Part shown: positions 32,945 through 44,420 of the stretch, in pieces
Layout: the number at the start of each line of letters is the position of its first letter
Numbering within the stretch: position 1 is the stretch's first letter
DNA from: Verrucomicrobiota bacterium
GTDB taxonomy: Bacteria; Verrucomicrobiota; Verrucomicrobiia; Limisphaerales; J093
DNA: 64,000 nucleotides
Direction of reading: 5' to 3'
Assembly: GCA_027493615.1 (NCBI GenBank)
Contig: JAOSKK010000035.1
Coordinates: 1-64,000 of the forward strand
The notes under the pieces: generated by a model
Databases searched by the model: none
What the model was told of the DNA's origin: nothing
What the model saw: only the letters and a program-made list of their open reading frames with translations
Translations under genes and position numbers: made by a program

Positions 32945-34166
32945 CGCGGCGTATCCCGACCGGCAGTTCGCCTTTGTCTTCAACCTGAACCGGTGCATTG
33001 GCTGTCAGAGTTGCACCATGGCCTGCAAGTCCACCTGGACCTTCAACAAGGGCCAGGAAGCCATGTGGTGGAACAACGTCGAAACCAAACCCTACGGCGG
33101 CTATCCCCACCACTGGGATGTCAAGCTCCTCGACCTGCTCAACCAGGCCAACCCCGGTGGCCAGGTCTGGAATGGCACCCCGCGGGATCTCCGGGCACCC
33201 TACGGCGAGTTCCAGGGCAAGACCATCTTCGAGGTCGCCAAGACCCACGTCAGTCCCGAAGGCGCCCAGCGCGCCCTCGGCTACCTGCCCGCCGACGAGG
33301 AATGGGCCGCCCCGAATCGCTTTGAAGACAACCCCTCGGCGTCCGAGCAGGGGCACAAGGGTCAGATGGCCTTCAGCGGCGGTGAACTGGGCCCCCGGCA
33401 CAAGACCTGGTTCTTCTATCTCGCCCGTCTCTGCAATCACTGCAGCTACCCGGCCTGCCTCGCCGCCTGCCCCCGCAATGCCATCTACAAGCGCCCCGAG
33501 GACGGCATCGTGCTGGTCGACCAGGAACGGTGTCGCGGCTACCGCAAGTGCATGGAAGCGTGTCCGTACAAGAAAACCCACTACCGCGGCACCACCCGCA
33601 CGACCGAGAAGTGCATCGGCTGCTTCCCGCGGGTCGAAGGCCTGGATCCCGATGGCGGCGGTGTGCCCATGCAAACCCGTTGCATGGCCGCGTGTGTCGG
33701 TCACATCCGCCTGCATGGCCTGGTCGAAATGAACGCGGACGGCACGTGGAAAGAAGACCGCTATCACCCCCTGTACTACCTGGTGCACGTGGCCAAGGTG
33801 GCCCTGCCGCTCTACCCGCAGTTTGGCACCGAGCCCAACGGCTACTACATCCCCCCGCGCTGGGTTCCCCTCGAATACCTCCGCCAGATGTTCGGGCCGG
33901 GCGCTGACGCCGCCGTCGAGCGCTACGCCCATCCTGATCGCGAACTGCTCGCCGTGCTCCAGCTCTTCGGCAAGGACGCCCGCATGTGTTTCCGCTACGA
34001 GATCAAGCCGGGACCCAAGGTCTTCGAAACCACCGTGCGCGGACGCCGGTTCGAGCTGTTCGACGACACCGTCATCGGCTACGCGAAGAACGGCGCGAAG
34101 ATCATCGAAACCAAGGTCGAAGAACCCCTTCACCTGCGCGGCCCCCAGCACGCCAATTCGATCTAG
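32892..34166 (+). CDS. Iron-sulfur beta subunit, NXR-like
   Basis: 424 residues, intact. It opens MSTVLNWQLGRDMEYPYDAA, then FVFNLNRCIGCQSCTMACKS. Cluster motifs: CIGCQSCTMAC; CNHCSYPACLAACPRNAIYK; CRGYRKCMEACPYKK, where Tyr replaces a Cys as Trp does in NarH, implying a 3Fe-4S centre; and EKCIGCFPR with TRCMAACVGHIR. NVETKPYGGYP and YPQFGTEPNGYYIPPRWVPL are stretches I associate with NxrB of Nitrospira and anammox bacteria. There is no signal peptide; it should be exported with the alpha subunit by its TAT signal. It relays electrons from the Mo centre and FS0 to the heme b of gamma. Confidence 0.88.
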   Translation: MSTVLNWQLGRDMEYPYDAAYPDRQFAFVFNLNRCIGCQSCTMACKSTWTFNKGQEAMWWNNVETKPYGGYPHHWDVKLLDLLNQANPGGQVWNGTPRDLRAPYGEFQGKTIFEVAKTHVSPEGAQRALGYLPADEEWAAPNRFEDNPSASEQGHKGQMAFSGGELGPRHKTWFFYLARLCNHCSYPACLAACPRNAIYKRPEDGIVLVDQERCRGYRKCMEACPYKKTHYRGTTRTTEKCIGCFPRVEGLDPDGGGVPMQTRCMAACVGHIRLHGLVEMNADGTWKEDRYHPLYYLVHVAKVALPLYPQFGTEPNGYYIPPRWVPLEYLRQMFGPGADAAVERYAHPDRELLAVLQLFGKDARMCFRYEIKPGPKVFETTVRGRRFELFDDTVIGYAKNGAKIIETKVEEPLHLRGPQHANSI

Positions 34167-34177
34167 CCCCACCGACC

Positions 34178-35096
34178 ATGTCCGTCCCCGTCCCCGTCCC
34201 CGGCTCCCTCGCCTGCGCCCCGGCGCCCCGTTCGCGCCGCTCGGTCTTCGGCAATTACACGCCGACAAGTGCCGAGGTCAGCGAACCCGAGGCGGCTTCA
34301 GGCCCGCTCGACGCACCGCTCACCTCCGCCGCCCGACGGCGGCGCCGACCGCGCCTTCAGCCGCGCCTTCGGGCTGCAGTTCCTCGCCCGCGCCTTCGAC
34401 TACCCCGGCACCGAAACCTGGGCCTGGCTCTGTGGCCCCGAGGTGCAGCAAGGCCTCCGAGCCGCCGTGGAGGTCCTCGAGCCCAACCCCACCGCTCCGC
34501 TGGCCGCTGCGCAACGCGCCCTCACCGACGTGTTCCTTCCGGGTGTCTTCGCTGCCTTCCACGACGACTACATCGCGGCCATCGGGCACGCGGCCCGGGG
34601 TTCCTGTCCCGCCAACGAAATCGAGTACGGCGATCTCAAGGCGGATCCCCTCTTCCAGCCCCACCGCCTCGCCGACCTCGCGGCGTTCTATCGCGCCTTC
34701 GGCGTCGAACTGGGCGGCAGCGCCGGGGAGCGACACGATCATCTCTCCGTCGAACTCGAGTTTCTGAGCGTGCTGGCGGCCCAGGAAGCCAGCTTCTTGA
34801 ACGGCCCGCCAGCGCACGAGGCGGTGCTCGTCTGCCGCGATGCCCAACGGAAATTCCTCCGGGAACACCTCGCCCGCTGGACTCCGGCTTTCGCCCGACG
34901 CCTCCAACGCGCCGTCGCAAATGGCCCCCTGGCCCGACTCGCCGCCTTTCTGCTCGCCTTCGTTGAATCTGAATGCCACCACGCCGGCATCTCACCCGGC
35001 AGCGAGGATCTCCTGCTCCGCCCCGTGGATGAGGCCGCCTCCCTTTGCGACGGCTGCGGCTTGAAACCGCCCGTCCCGGGCGCGACTGCAGACTAA
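34178..35096 (+). CDS. TorD/DmsD-like assembly chaperone (delta protein)
   Basis: The product has GADRAFSRAFGLQFLARAFD, EIEYGDLKADPLFQPHRLAD, LAAFYRAFGVELG, ERHDHLSVELEFLSVLAAQE and HAGISPGSEDLLLRPVD. The H-D-H-L-S-V-E-L-E-F core is the signature of TorD-family chaperones that guard the TAT signal and insert molybdopterin. Two starts are possible: ATG 34178 (MSVPVPVPGSLACAPA) followed by a frame change near 34330, or ATG 34269 in the same frame as the body. It lies 11 bases after the beta stop and ends tail to tail with the next gene, the stops overlapping at 35094-35095. Confidence 0.78.
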
Positions 35097-35962
35097 TTCG
35101 ATCGCAACCGGTACCAACGCGCGGCGGCGCCCAACGGTGCGTTGACGACGCTCCGTCCCTCCACCTCCGCCACCGGCAATCCGCTGTCCGCCCAGGCTGC
35201 CCCGCCCACCAGCGCGGCCCGCTCCTGCAAGGTCGCGTTCCCCGTGCCTCGCCAGCTTAGCCGCACGTTCCCTGTACCCGGCTCCCGCTCGGCACGAAGC
35301 CGTGGTGGTCCCGGCTCGGTGAACACAATCAACACCGGTCGCTGGGCCATCGAGCTCGTCTCCCGTTGCGCGAAGGTCAGGCCATTCCCGGGGTTCGACT
35401 TGAGCAACAAACCGTGGTTCGACGCCGCTCCTTCCACCCACTGATCCACCAACTCGCGAACGTCCCACGTGACCGGGCCGTCCTGGGTCACAGACGCCGA
35501 GTTGACCGCCCACGGCTCCCCCTCCGCACGCCAACCGACACCCAGATAGTCCCCTCCCTTGCGCGACCACGGCGCCGCCGCAGAGGCATGCAGCCAGGTC
35601 ACACCGCCCTCGCTCCACGGACGGGCGACGGCGAAAACCTCCATCGGTTGCCCGCCCGACGCGCCAAAACTTACGGAAGCATAGAGACGCAGCGTGGCTG
35701 AGCCGAGTCGTTCCGTAGGGGCCAGCACCACGTGGCTCAAGTCAAACTGGAGCAACGTACGCTGCACATTTCCCTCCTGCGTGTAAACGGAGAGGATGTC
35801 CTGACCGAAGTTCGTATTCTCAAAGCCGAAAGCGAGAATACGAGCGTCCTGGACCGGGGACAGCTCGTAGGAGGCCGCCGCCAGGGGCAGCGCCCAGGCC
35901 AACGTCAAAACGCGGAGGGCGTTGACCGCACGGAGAGGCAGTGTCTGGGTTACTGTCATCAT
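35093..35962 (-). CDS. Secreted DNRLRE-type beta-sandwich protein
   Basis: 289 residues from ATG 35962. After a signal segment (LRVLTLAWALPLAAASYEL) comes SPVQDARILAFGFENTNFGQ, then RTLLQFDLSHV, LGSATLRLYASVSF, VARPWSEGGVTWLHASA, WDVRELVDQWVEG and NHGLLLKSNPG. This is the DNRLRE / CBM96-like fold of secreted and polysaccharide-binding proteins. The C-terminal piece (RLRAEREPGTGNVRLSWRGT ... ARWYRLRSN) is the short beta domain common in these lineages. The frame is intact. No link to the oxidoreductase is apparent apart from the overlapping stops. Confidence 0.75.
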   Translation of the reverse strand: MMTVTQTLPLRAVNALRVLTLAWALPLAAASYELSPVQDARILAFGFENTNFGQDILSVYTQEGNVQRTLLQFDLSHVVLAPTERLGSATLRLYASVSFGASGGQPMEVFAVARPWSEGGVTWLHASAAAPWSRKGGDYLGVGWRAEGEPWAVNSASVTQDGPVTWDVRELVDQWVEGAASNHGLLLKSNPGNGLTFAQRETSSMAQRPVLIVFTEPGPPRLRAEREPGTGNVRLSWRGTGNATLQERAALVGGAAWADSGLPVAEVEGRSVVNAPLGAAARWYRLRSN

Positions 35963-36454
35963 CGCCCAAGAATAGCCAACCGACCGCCCTCCGCAAACGG
36001 CCGCGCCACGACCCGTTCAGGACGCGGATCCGCGTGAACACCCGCGTCCGCCCGCCTGCCGTCTCCGTGAACCGGTAGTGCAGGCGTCCCGCCTGCGCCT
36101 TCCCCCTTCGTTCCTCAACCCACGGGGTTCAGGTGCCCTGAACAGGTTCATGAGGAACCTGCCGCTGCCCGAAGGACACGTCTGCTGACGCGCCCTGACT
36201 TGGGAAGTCCCATGGTAGTCTCATAAGCATGCCCCTTCTTAAGAGACGCCGCTAAATGGATCGGCAATGCACCGCTGATTCACCTTGAGTGGCCTTGACC
36301 GTCGGAGCACGCTCCGATCAGGTCTGGTGGCAGGTGACTGCCGTTTTCGGATCATGAAACCCTGGGGGAGCCATGGCGGGTTTGTGTTCGACACTTCATC
36401 CGGCTGATGCTGCCGGCGAGTTCGTCCTCTCCCACAACCAAGCGAGCTGACGCA
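35963..36454. other. Intergenic region with a short palindrome
   Basis: Divergent promoters should lie here. At 36074-36099 GGTAGTGCAGGCGTCCCGCC followed by TGCGCC forms a short imperfect palindrome (CAGGCG/CGCCTG), similar in style to the other dispersed repeats. I see no gene and no clear -35/-10 pair. Confidence 0.5.
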
Positions 36455-39400
36455 ATGAATCCTTTTCGACACATCCTGGGAGACCGCAGGCAAGCCCGTA
36501 CCAGGCGCCTGGGGACAACTGCGTCAAGGATCGCACTCGTGCTGGCGGGGCTCGGGTGGGCCACAGCGCAGGGCCAAACTCCGGTTTCCGGTTCGGTCCA
36601 CGCCAACACGACCTGGACCCGCTCCGGCAGTCCCTACCAAGTGACCGGCAATGTCCGGGTCGAGGCCGGCGTGACCCTCACCGTCGAAGCGGGTGTCCAG
36701 GTGAGATTCGCCCAGTTTCAGGGATTGACCGTGGACGGCACCCTGCGGGCGATCGGCAACGCCGGGACTCCCGTCGTCTTCACCGGCGCCACCGAGACCC
36801 CCAACTGGTGGAGCGGGATCGTAGTGCGCAACACCGGCTCCGCCGCCCTCGAACACACCCAGATCCGCTACGCCGGGTACTGGAACCGGTCGGGCCTTCT
36901 CAAGATCGGTACCGGCGACCTCACCCTGCGCCACACCACCTTCGAGCACAACGATCTGGCCGGTCTCAACCTTCAGCCCGGCTCCCGCGCCTTCGTGTTC
37001 GAACAGAATGCCTTCTCCCATAACACGCGCGGCGTCCAGGTGGGCCTCAACGCCTCCTTCCGCGACGACGACGCCACCGCCTACGCTGACAACGGGTCTG
37101 ACGTCTTCCTGGAAGGCGGCACCCTTACCCAGGACACCCAGTGCTACCTGAACCCCGCTTACTCCATCCTCGTCGGCTCCACCCTCACGGTGGGGACCTC
37201 CGCAAAGCTGGAGGTCCTGCCCGGCACGGTGCTCAAGTTCGCCCAATTCCAGGGCCTGCAGGTCGATGGACGCCTCAGTGCCGTCGGCACCGCCTTGGCG
37301 CCGATCCAATTCACCGACTGGCGCGATGACCGCGCCGGCGGCGACGCCAATCGCGACGGTGCCGCCACGGCGCCGGCCCCCTCCTGGTGGAGCGGGATCG
37401 TGGTGCGCAACACCGGCTCCGCCACCCTCGAACACGCTCAGGTCCGCTACGCCGGTTACTGGAATCGGTCGGGCCTTCTCAAGATCGGTACCGGCGACCT
37501 CACCCTGCGCCACACCACCTTCGAGCACAACGATCTGGCCGGTCTCAACCTTCAGCCCGGCTCCCGCGCCTTCGTGTTCGAACAGAATGCCTTCTCCCAT
37601 AACACGCGCGGCGTCCAGGTGGGCCTCAACGCCTCCTTCCGCGATGATGATGCCACCGCCTACGCCGACAACGGCTCTGACGTCTTCCTGGAAGGCGGCA
37701 CCCTCACCCAGGATACCCAGTGGTACCTGAACCCCCGTTACTCCATGCTGGTCGGTTCCTCTCTTACGGTGGGGACCGCCGCCCAACTCGAGATCCTGCC
37801 CGGCACGGTGCTCAAGTTTGCTCAATCCCAGGGCCTGCACGTCGACGGCCGCCTCACGGCCGTCGGCACCGCCATGGCGCCCATCCAATTCACTGACTGG
37901 CGCGATGACCGGGCCGGCGGCGACGCCAACCGCGACGGAGCCGCCACAGCGCCGGCCCCGAACTGGTGGAGCGGGATCGTGGTGCGCAATGCCGGCTCCG
38001 CCACCCTCGAACACGCCCAGATCCGCTACGCCGGCTACTGGAACCTGGCAGGTGTCGTCAAGTCGGGCACCGGGGATCTGACACTCCTCCGGAGCACGAT
38101 TCAGCACACCGCCGGCGACGGCCTGCGTCTGGAGAACAGCACGGGTGAGCACCGCGTGGAGAGAAATGAACTGGCGGAAAACCGGACGGGCGTCTTCGTG
38201 CGCAACCAGGCCCAGACGCTCGTTCTGAGCGCCAACCTCATTGAGAAGAACATCGACTTCGGTGTGCGCAACCAGGGCTCCCCGGAGGTCGATGCCCGGG
38301 GCAACTGGTGGGGCCATGCAGCCGGACCGCGGCACGCCGTCCTCAACCCTGGAGGTCAGGGGGACACGGTCAGCAACGGGGGTGCAGTTCGAGCCCTGGC
38401 GCACCAAGCCGAGCGCGGGTGAGATCCGCGCTCCGGTCCGGTCCGGCACGCTGGTGGCAGGCGATTGGCTCCGATTCAGCGGGTCGGCCCTGCCTCAGGG
38501 CATCGCAACGTACCGCTGGCGGCTGAGTGACGGCCGGGCTTACTCCACCCGCGAGCCAGGCTTGGTCCACTTCCCGCAAACCGGCGACTGCACCGTCACT
38601 TACTCCGTCACCGCGGATGGCAGTGAAGATCCGCACCCGGACAGTCGCACCTATTCTGTGGTGGCCGGTTCGGGCCGTTTGCCCGACCTGCGCGTGGTCC
38701 ATGTCCAGGTCGCCGGAACCCTCGCGGTGGGCCAGACCGCCAGCCTTGAGTACACCGTGCGCAATGTCGGTCAGGGACCCGCCGGGGCCGCGTGGCGGGA
38801 CGCCGCTTTCCTCTCCCGTGACCCGCACCTCGACACGGAGGACCTGTACCTGGGGTCCACCGCGGTGAACCGGGATCTTCCCGCGGACCACTCTTACCGG
38901 GGCACCATCCCGCTCACCCTGCCTGCCGTGGACGAGGGAGCCTATCACGTCATCCTGGTCCTCAACCACGAATGGGAAGTCCTCGAACAGCACCGCCTGA
39001 ACAACGAATTGGCCACCCCCATCACCGCCGAGGTCCCGACCCTGGCCGCGGGCGTCCTGTACCCCGTCCCCCACAACGCCGGACGCCTCGAACAGTACTT
39101 CCGGATCCCCACCCCCGCCGGCCGGAACCTGGCGTTGGACCTCACCCACGTGCCCAGGGGATGGGAGGTCTTTATGCGCTTCGGCCTCCTGCCAACCCGC
39201 ACGGTCTTTGACTATCACCAGCGTGGCGGAGAAAGCCTCCTCATTCCCGCCGCCGCCCCCGGCGACTGGTACGTCCTGGTCTACGGCGACCCGGCCCAGA
39301 CCGGCGAATACCACCTGCGCTTCTCCCTTGAGGATCTGACGTTGACCCGAAGTACACCCACGCGCCACGGCACCGCGAGCGACCTGGAACTCACCCTCAC

Positions 39401-42400
39401 CGGCGCCGGCTTCACTCCTCCGCTGCAGGTCATACTCGTCGCCAGCCAGGACCAAACCTATGGGGCCGCCCGGACGGACATCGACTCTTTCACCCAGGCC
39501 ACAGCCACGTTCCCGGCGGGCACCGTTCCTGCCGGAACCTATGGGGTGCGGGTATCGCAGGGCGGTCGATCCGCCGAACTGCCCCGCGCCCTGGAGATCA
39601 CTCCCGGTGGGGCCGGCAACTTCCACGTCCAACTCATCCTGCCCGCCCAGTTCGGCTACCACATCCTCGCCACCGTCTTCGTCGAGTACGCCAACACCGG
39701 TGAGACCTCCCTCCCTGCCCCCCTCCTCCTCGTGACCGCGACGCAGCAGGGGCGACCGGGTGCCATCCTCACCCTCGATCAACACCGCCTCAGTTCCGGG
39801 TTCTGGACCTCCGCCATGCCCGAGGGGTTCGCTCCCTCCGTCCAGTTCCTCGCGTCGGGAGCCACGCCGGGGTCCTGCAACCCGGCGAATCCCGCCGCGT
39901 GCCCGTGTACTATGCGGGCTGGCAGAAGCCCTGGGATTTCAGCTATCCGCCCCTGGAATGGCAGGTCGGTGTGCTGGATGCCGCGAACCTCACGCCCATT
40001 GACTGGAACGGACTCAAGGACGCCCAGCGCCCCGACTATGTGCCGGAGGATGCCTGGAATGTCCTCTGGGACAACTTCACCTCGCTGGCCGGCTCCACGT
40101 GGGGTCAGTACGTGGCCATGCTCAGCCGCAACGCCCTCTTTCTCCATCGTCACGGGCAACGGACCGAGGATCTCCCTTCGCTCCAGGCCTTCACCTTCCG
40201 CCAGGCCGAGGGATTCAGTCCCATCGGCGAACTCGCCGGCGCCGTGGACGCCGTGGTCCCCGCTCCCGGTCTGCCCCTTGTCTTCGAGCGAATCAGCCTG
40301 CCACAACTCTCCCGCCGCTTCGTGCTGGGGCCCCTTGGCCGCGGCTGGACACACAACTGGCAACTCGCGCTCCGTGTGGCCCCGGATCAGACCGTAAGGA
40401 TCATCGACCGCACCGGCACACCGCGCCTCTTCCAGCCCGACAGCCGTTACCCCGGCCGCTACCTGGCCCAGCCCGGCGATGCCGGAGAGTTGCGGGCTGT
40501 CGCCGAAGGCTACCGGTTGACCGAAGCGGACGGAATTACCTGCCACTTCAATGCTGCCGGTGAATGGACCCGCCTGGAGGACCTCAACGGCAATCACATC
40601 ACCTGCGGCTACCAAGCGGGTCGTCTCGCCAGCCTGACCCACTCCTCGGGACCGGCTCTTCACCTCGCCTACAACGCCGAGGGACGCCTGGCCTCGCTCA
40701 CCGATCCGCAGGGGCGTCAGACCCGGTTCGAGTACACCGGCGACCACCTCACCGCCGTGACCGCCTATGATGGCCGCACCACCGCTTACACCTACCACAC
40801 CGTGTCCGGCCCCTCGCTCCACGCCTTGACAGACATCCGTTGGGCCGACGGCACAATGCGCGCCTACACGTACGACGAACGCGGGCGGCTCAGCGGCGTT
40901 CAGGGCGCGGATCCCCGGGAGCACCTTACCCTCAGCCACGCCGGGATCGGTCGCGTGGACCTCACGGATGCCCTCGGCCAGACGAACCGCTTCTTCTTCG
41001 ACCATTGGGGGCGACCCTTCCGAACAGAGAACCCGCTGGGCGAAGCGGTGCAATTGACCTTCGATGAACTTGGTCACCTCACGGCCCTGACCGACCCCGC
41101 GGGGTTCACGACCACGTTCGCCTACGATCGCCAGGGCAACCTCCTGGAAACCATTGATGCCCTACATCGCGTCACTCGCCTGACTTACACCCGCGCCTTC
41201 AACCGCCTCGCTTCTGTCGTCGATCCCCTCAACCACCGCACCGAGTACGCCTACGATTCCCGGGGCAATCTCCTCAGCATCACCGATCCCGAAGGCCGCC
41301 CGGAGCACTGGACCTTCGACCCCCAAGGCCAGCCCGCGTCGTGGACCAATCGAAGAGGTGCCGTGGTCGCCTACCAGCATGACACCGCCGGCCGCGTCGC
41401 GCGCAAGGCGTTCGCCGATGGTTCCCGGACGCTCTACCGCTATGACGGCCGCGGTAACCTCGCGGAAACCGAAGACAGCCAGGGCACGACCCGGTTCTAC
41501 TACAACGATCACGACGCTCTGCTCCGCGTGGCGTACCCCGGAGACCGCTGGATCGAGTTCACCTACGACACCTTCGGACGCCGCGCGTCCAGTCAGGATC
41601 AGCTCGGACACCGCGTCGACTACCATTATGACTCCGCCGGCCGGCTCAGCCGTCTGTCAGAGCCCCCCGGCGACATCGTCGCGTATGCCTATGACCCGCT
41701 GGGCCGACTGGCCCGCCGGACCCTCGGCAACGGCACCTACACCGCCTACGCCTACGACCCCGCCGGACGACTCCTCGAGCAAGCCAGCTACACGGGGGAT
41801 GAACAGGTGCTTTCCCGCTTCCAATACGGCTACGACCGGCGCGGCCGGCGCACGGCCCTGCAAACCCACTACGGCCAGTGGACCTATGAGTACGACGCCA
41901 CCGGCCAACTCACCCGCGCCGTGCTCCGCTCCTCGATCCCGCCATCCCCGACCAGGACCTCACCTATGAATATGACGCGGCCGGCAACCGCACTCGCACC
42001 CTCTTCAACGGCATCGGGGAAGCTTACGCCTCCAACCCGCTGAACCAGCTCGTCCAAGTCGGCGACCGGACCTACACGTATGACCCGGACGGCAACCTCA
42101 TCGGCGAGGACGGACCGGCGGGCAGTCATCGGTATCGCTATGACGCCGAGAACCGCCTCGTCGGCATCACCCGTGGCAAGGATACCTGGGAGTGCACGTA
42201 CGATGCCCTGGGCCACCGTGTCGCCATCAACCATAACGGCACGATCACCCACTACGTCCATGACCCGCTGGGCCTGGGCAATCTCCTGGCTGAATACAAC
42301 GACGCCGGTGCCTTGCTGACCCGCTACACCCACGGCCACGGCCTCGTCCGCCGGACACCGGCTGATTCCAACAGCGATTACTACACCTTCGATCCCATGG

Positions 42401-43114
42401 GCAATACCTCCGAACTGTCCGGAGCCACCGGCGCCAAACGGAACGAGTATGCCTACCGACCTTTTGGTGAAACCCTCTTCGCCCGTCAGACCGTACCCAA
42501 CCCGTTCCTTTTCATGGGCGAACTCGGCGTCCTGTCCGATCCGCATGGCTGGCACCATGTTCGCGCCCGACACTACGACGCGCGCCTGGGACGTTTCACG
42601 GCGCGGGATCCCATCGGATTGAGCGGGGGCGACGTCAACCTGTATCGCTACGCCATGAACTCCCCCGGCAACGTCCTGGATCCCACCGGACTGGAGCTCG
42701 ATGCCCAGCCAGTGCGCCAACGCCAAGTGGCGCGGGGTGGTGGACTTCGTCGACGGAACCGCTTACGTCGTCGTCGGAGCCTTCACCGCCACCGGCTTTG
42801 GCTGGACCGGCGCCGGCGCCGCGGCGGGCATCCTGAGCATAGGCTACGGGATCGGCAACGCGGCGTGGGGCGGCGCGCTCTACGTCTCCGGCCGCAACGA
42901 ACTGCCCCGGTTCGCTGACATCCCGAAGACTCTCGTGCGCCTGGGCATCTCCCAACTGCCCTCCGCCCAAGCCCGCCACGCCCGACGCGTCGTGTCGGTG
43001 TCCGACTTTGTCAGCGATGTGCTCAAGTTCGTGCGCATCTCCCATTGGGTGGACGTCGGTGAACTCCTCCGTGAGGCCGGTTTCGAGAAGCTGGCCGCCT
43101 ACTGCCCCTTATAA
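36455..43114 (+). CDS. Giant secreted beta-helix / CARDB / RHS-repeat protein (frameshifted)
   Basis: About 2,200 residues after correcting four indels: the G run 38378-38382, the G run 39869-39872, near 41935 and near 42700. Start ATG 36455; signal segment TASRIALVLAGLGWATAQGQ. Residues about 45-640 form right-handed beta-helix repeats (WWSGIVVRNTGSA, HTTFEHNDLAGLNLQPGSRA). A CARDB-like domain follows (LPDLRVVHVQVAGTLAVGQ), then linker domains, then an RHS/YD shell from about 40200 (FERISLPQLSRRF, GWTHNWQ, many YDxxGRL repeats). The RHS core ends HYDARLGRFTARDPIGLSGG, NVLDPTGLEL. The final 140 residues (VDFVDGTAYVVVGAFTATGF, Gly/Ala-rich, then FVRISHWVDVGELLREAGFE) are the variable tip. RHS shells typically enclose or present such tips; its activity is not recognisable and no immunity gene is evident. 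Confidence 0.8.
36811..38090. repeat. Three internal repeats in the beta-helix region, period 576-582 bp
   Basis: The segment starting GTGGAGCGGGATCGT recurs at 36811, 37387 and 37969. Copies 1 and 2 are almost identical for over 300 bases (for example 36880-37080 against 37457-37657, differing at only a few bases), while copy 3 diverges after about 90 bases. Recent duplication or gene conversion is likely. Confidence 0.85.
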
Positions 43115-43198
43115 TCGTCGGCCGGTCCCGGCACCACCGGCCTGCCCACTCCCTTCCCGACGTACCGCCACGCCGCACGCCCGCGCCGAAAGCGCCCT

Positions 43199-44386
43199 TT
43201 GTTGGCGCAAGCTGGCCGGGCCGCCTGTCTCCCCTTCGTCCCCGTCATCACAGGCGACGCCGGCCTGGCGGCCTCCCACGATCCCAACGAGAAGCTCGCT
43301 GTGGGTGGTTACGGCGCGCGCAACTTCACCGCCGGCGGCACCCTGCTCCGGTACCAGATCGACTTCGAAAACCTCGACACCGCCACCGCGCCCGCCCAGA
43401 TCGTCACGATTCGTGATCCCCTCTCGCCGGACCTCGACCTGGACACCTTCGAGATCGCCGAGGTCGGTTTTGGCGAGGTCATCGTCCCGGTGGGGAAGCA
43501 ACGCCGCCATTTCGCCCAACCGATCGCCTATGACTACCACGACGACAAGTACCAATTCACCCTCGAGGTGCAGGTGGAGGTCTGGCTCGAAGGCGGGGTC
43601 GTCCATGCCAACTTCCTCACCCTGGATCCCCGCACGGGCCTGCCCCCGCAGGAAGTGGGCGTCGGGTTCCTACCCCCGGAGAACGGCACCGGCCGGGGTC
43701 AAGGCTATGTGGCTTACCATGTTCGGCCCCGCAACGACCTCGCCAGCGGCACCGCCATCCGCAACGTCGCCACCATCCAGTTCGACTTCGGCCTCGAGAT
43801 CGACACCAACCAGGTGGACCCGCTCGACAAGACCAAAGGCACCGATCCGGCCAAGGAAGCCCTGGTCACCCTCGACACCGTGCCGCCCGTCAGCCACGTC
43901 CTTGACCTTCCCGCCGTGAGTCCCGCGCACTTCACGGTCGCCTGGAGCGGCACCGATGACGCTGCGGGGGTGCGCGAGTACGACATCCAGGTTTCCCGGG
44001 ACGGATCCCCGTACGAATCCTGGCTACGCGCCACGCGCCTCACCAGCGCCGTGTTCGAGGGCGTGAGCGGCCAAACCTACCGGTTCCACAGCCTCGCCGT
44101 GGACCACGCCGGCAACCGGGAATCCAAAGCCCCCTTGGCCGAAGCGACGACGACCGTGGCCGCGGCCACCGGGCCGCGCATCCTCGCCGCCGGCTGGAAC
44201 GAGGACGCCTTCACCGTCCAGATCCCAACCGAGACGGAACGAACCTATGTGCTGGAAGCGGCCGACCAGGTCGCAGACGCGCCCTGGATCAACGTGGACC
44301 AAGTGACGGGGGAGGGCACGGTGCAGACGCTGGTGGATCGTCAACCAACCCCGACCCGCCGCTTCTACCGGGTACGCGTGGACTAG
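43199..44386 (+). CDS. Beta-domain protein with DPNEK-type module, possibly part of the RHS protein
   Basis: Reads from a TTG codon at 43199, with no signal peptide. The key stretch SHDPNEKLAVGGYGARNFTA, then LLRYQIDFENLDTATAPAQI and VTIRDPLSPDLDLDTFEIAE, is a module I know from very large secreted proteins that also carry CARDB and RHS parts. A fibronectin-like domain follows (HFTVAWSGTDDAAGVREYDI, GQTYRFHSLAVDHAGNRES) and a C-terminal beta domain ending RRFYRVRVD. It begins 85 bases after the RHS stop in the same direction. It may be the true continuation of the giant protein, split by an indel, or an older tail displaced by a new RHS tip. Confidence 0.6.
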   Translation: MLAQAGRAACLPFVPVITGDAGLAASHDPNEKLAVGGYGARNFTAGGTLLRYQIDFENLDTATAPAQIVTIRDPLSPDLDLDTFEIAEVGFGEVIVPVGKQRRHFAQPIAYDYHDDKYQFTLEVQVEVWLEGGVVHANFLTLDPRTGLPPQEVGVGFLPPENGTGRGQGYVAYHVRPRNDLASGTAIRNVATIQFDFGLEIDTNQVDPLDKTKGTDPAKEALVTLDTVPPVSHVLDLPAVSPAHFTVAWSGTDDAAGVREYDIQVSRDGSPYESWLRATRLTSAVFEGVSGQTYRFHSLAVDHAGNRESKAPLAEATTTVAAATGPRILAAGWNEDAFTVQIPTETERTYVLEAADQVADAPWINVDQVTGEGTVQTLVDRQPTPTRRFYRVRVD

Positions 44387-44420
44387 CGCGCCGCATCAAC
44401 CCAACTGACCTCACCCGACT

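Noticed and set aside
36524..38449. 641-codon minus-strand frame opposite the beta-helix region
   Set aside because: It mirrors the internal repeats of the plus-strand gene and has no signal peptide or family features.
42701..44386. Immunity gene for an RHS toxin directly downstream
   Set aside because: The downstream ORF is a large beta-domain protein of the type found inside giant surface proteins, not a small immunity protein.
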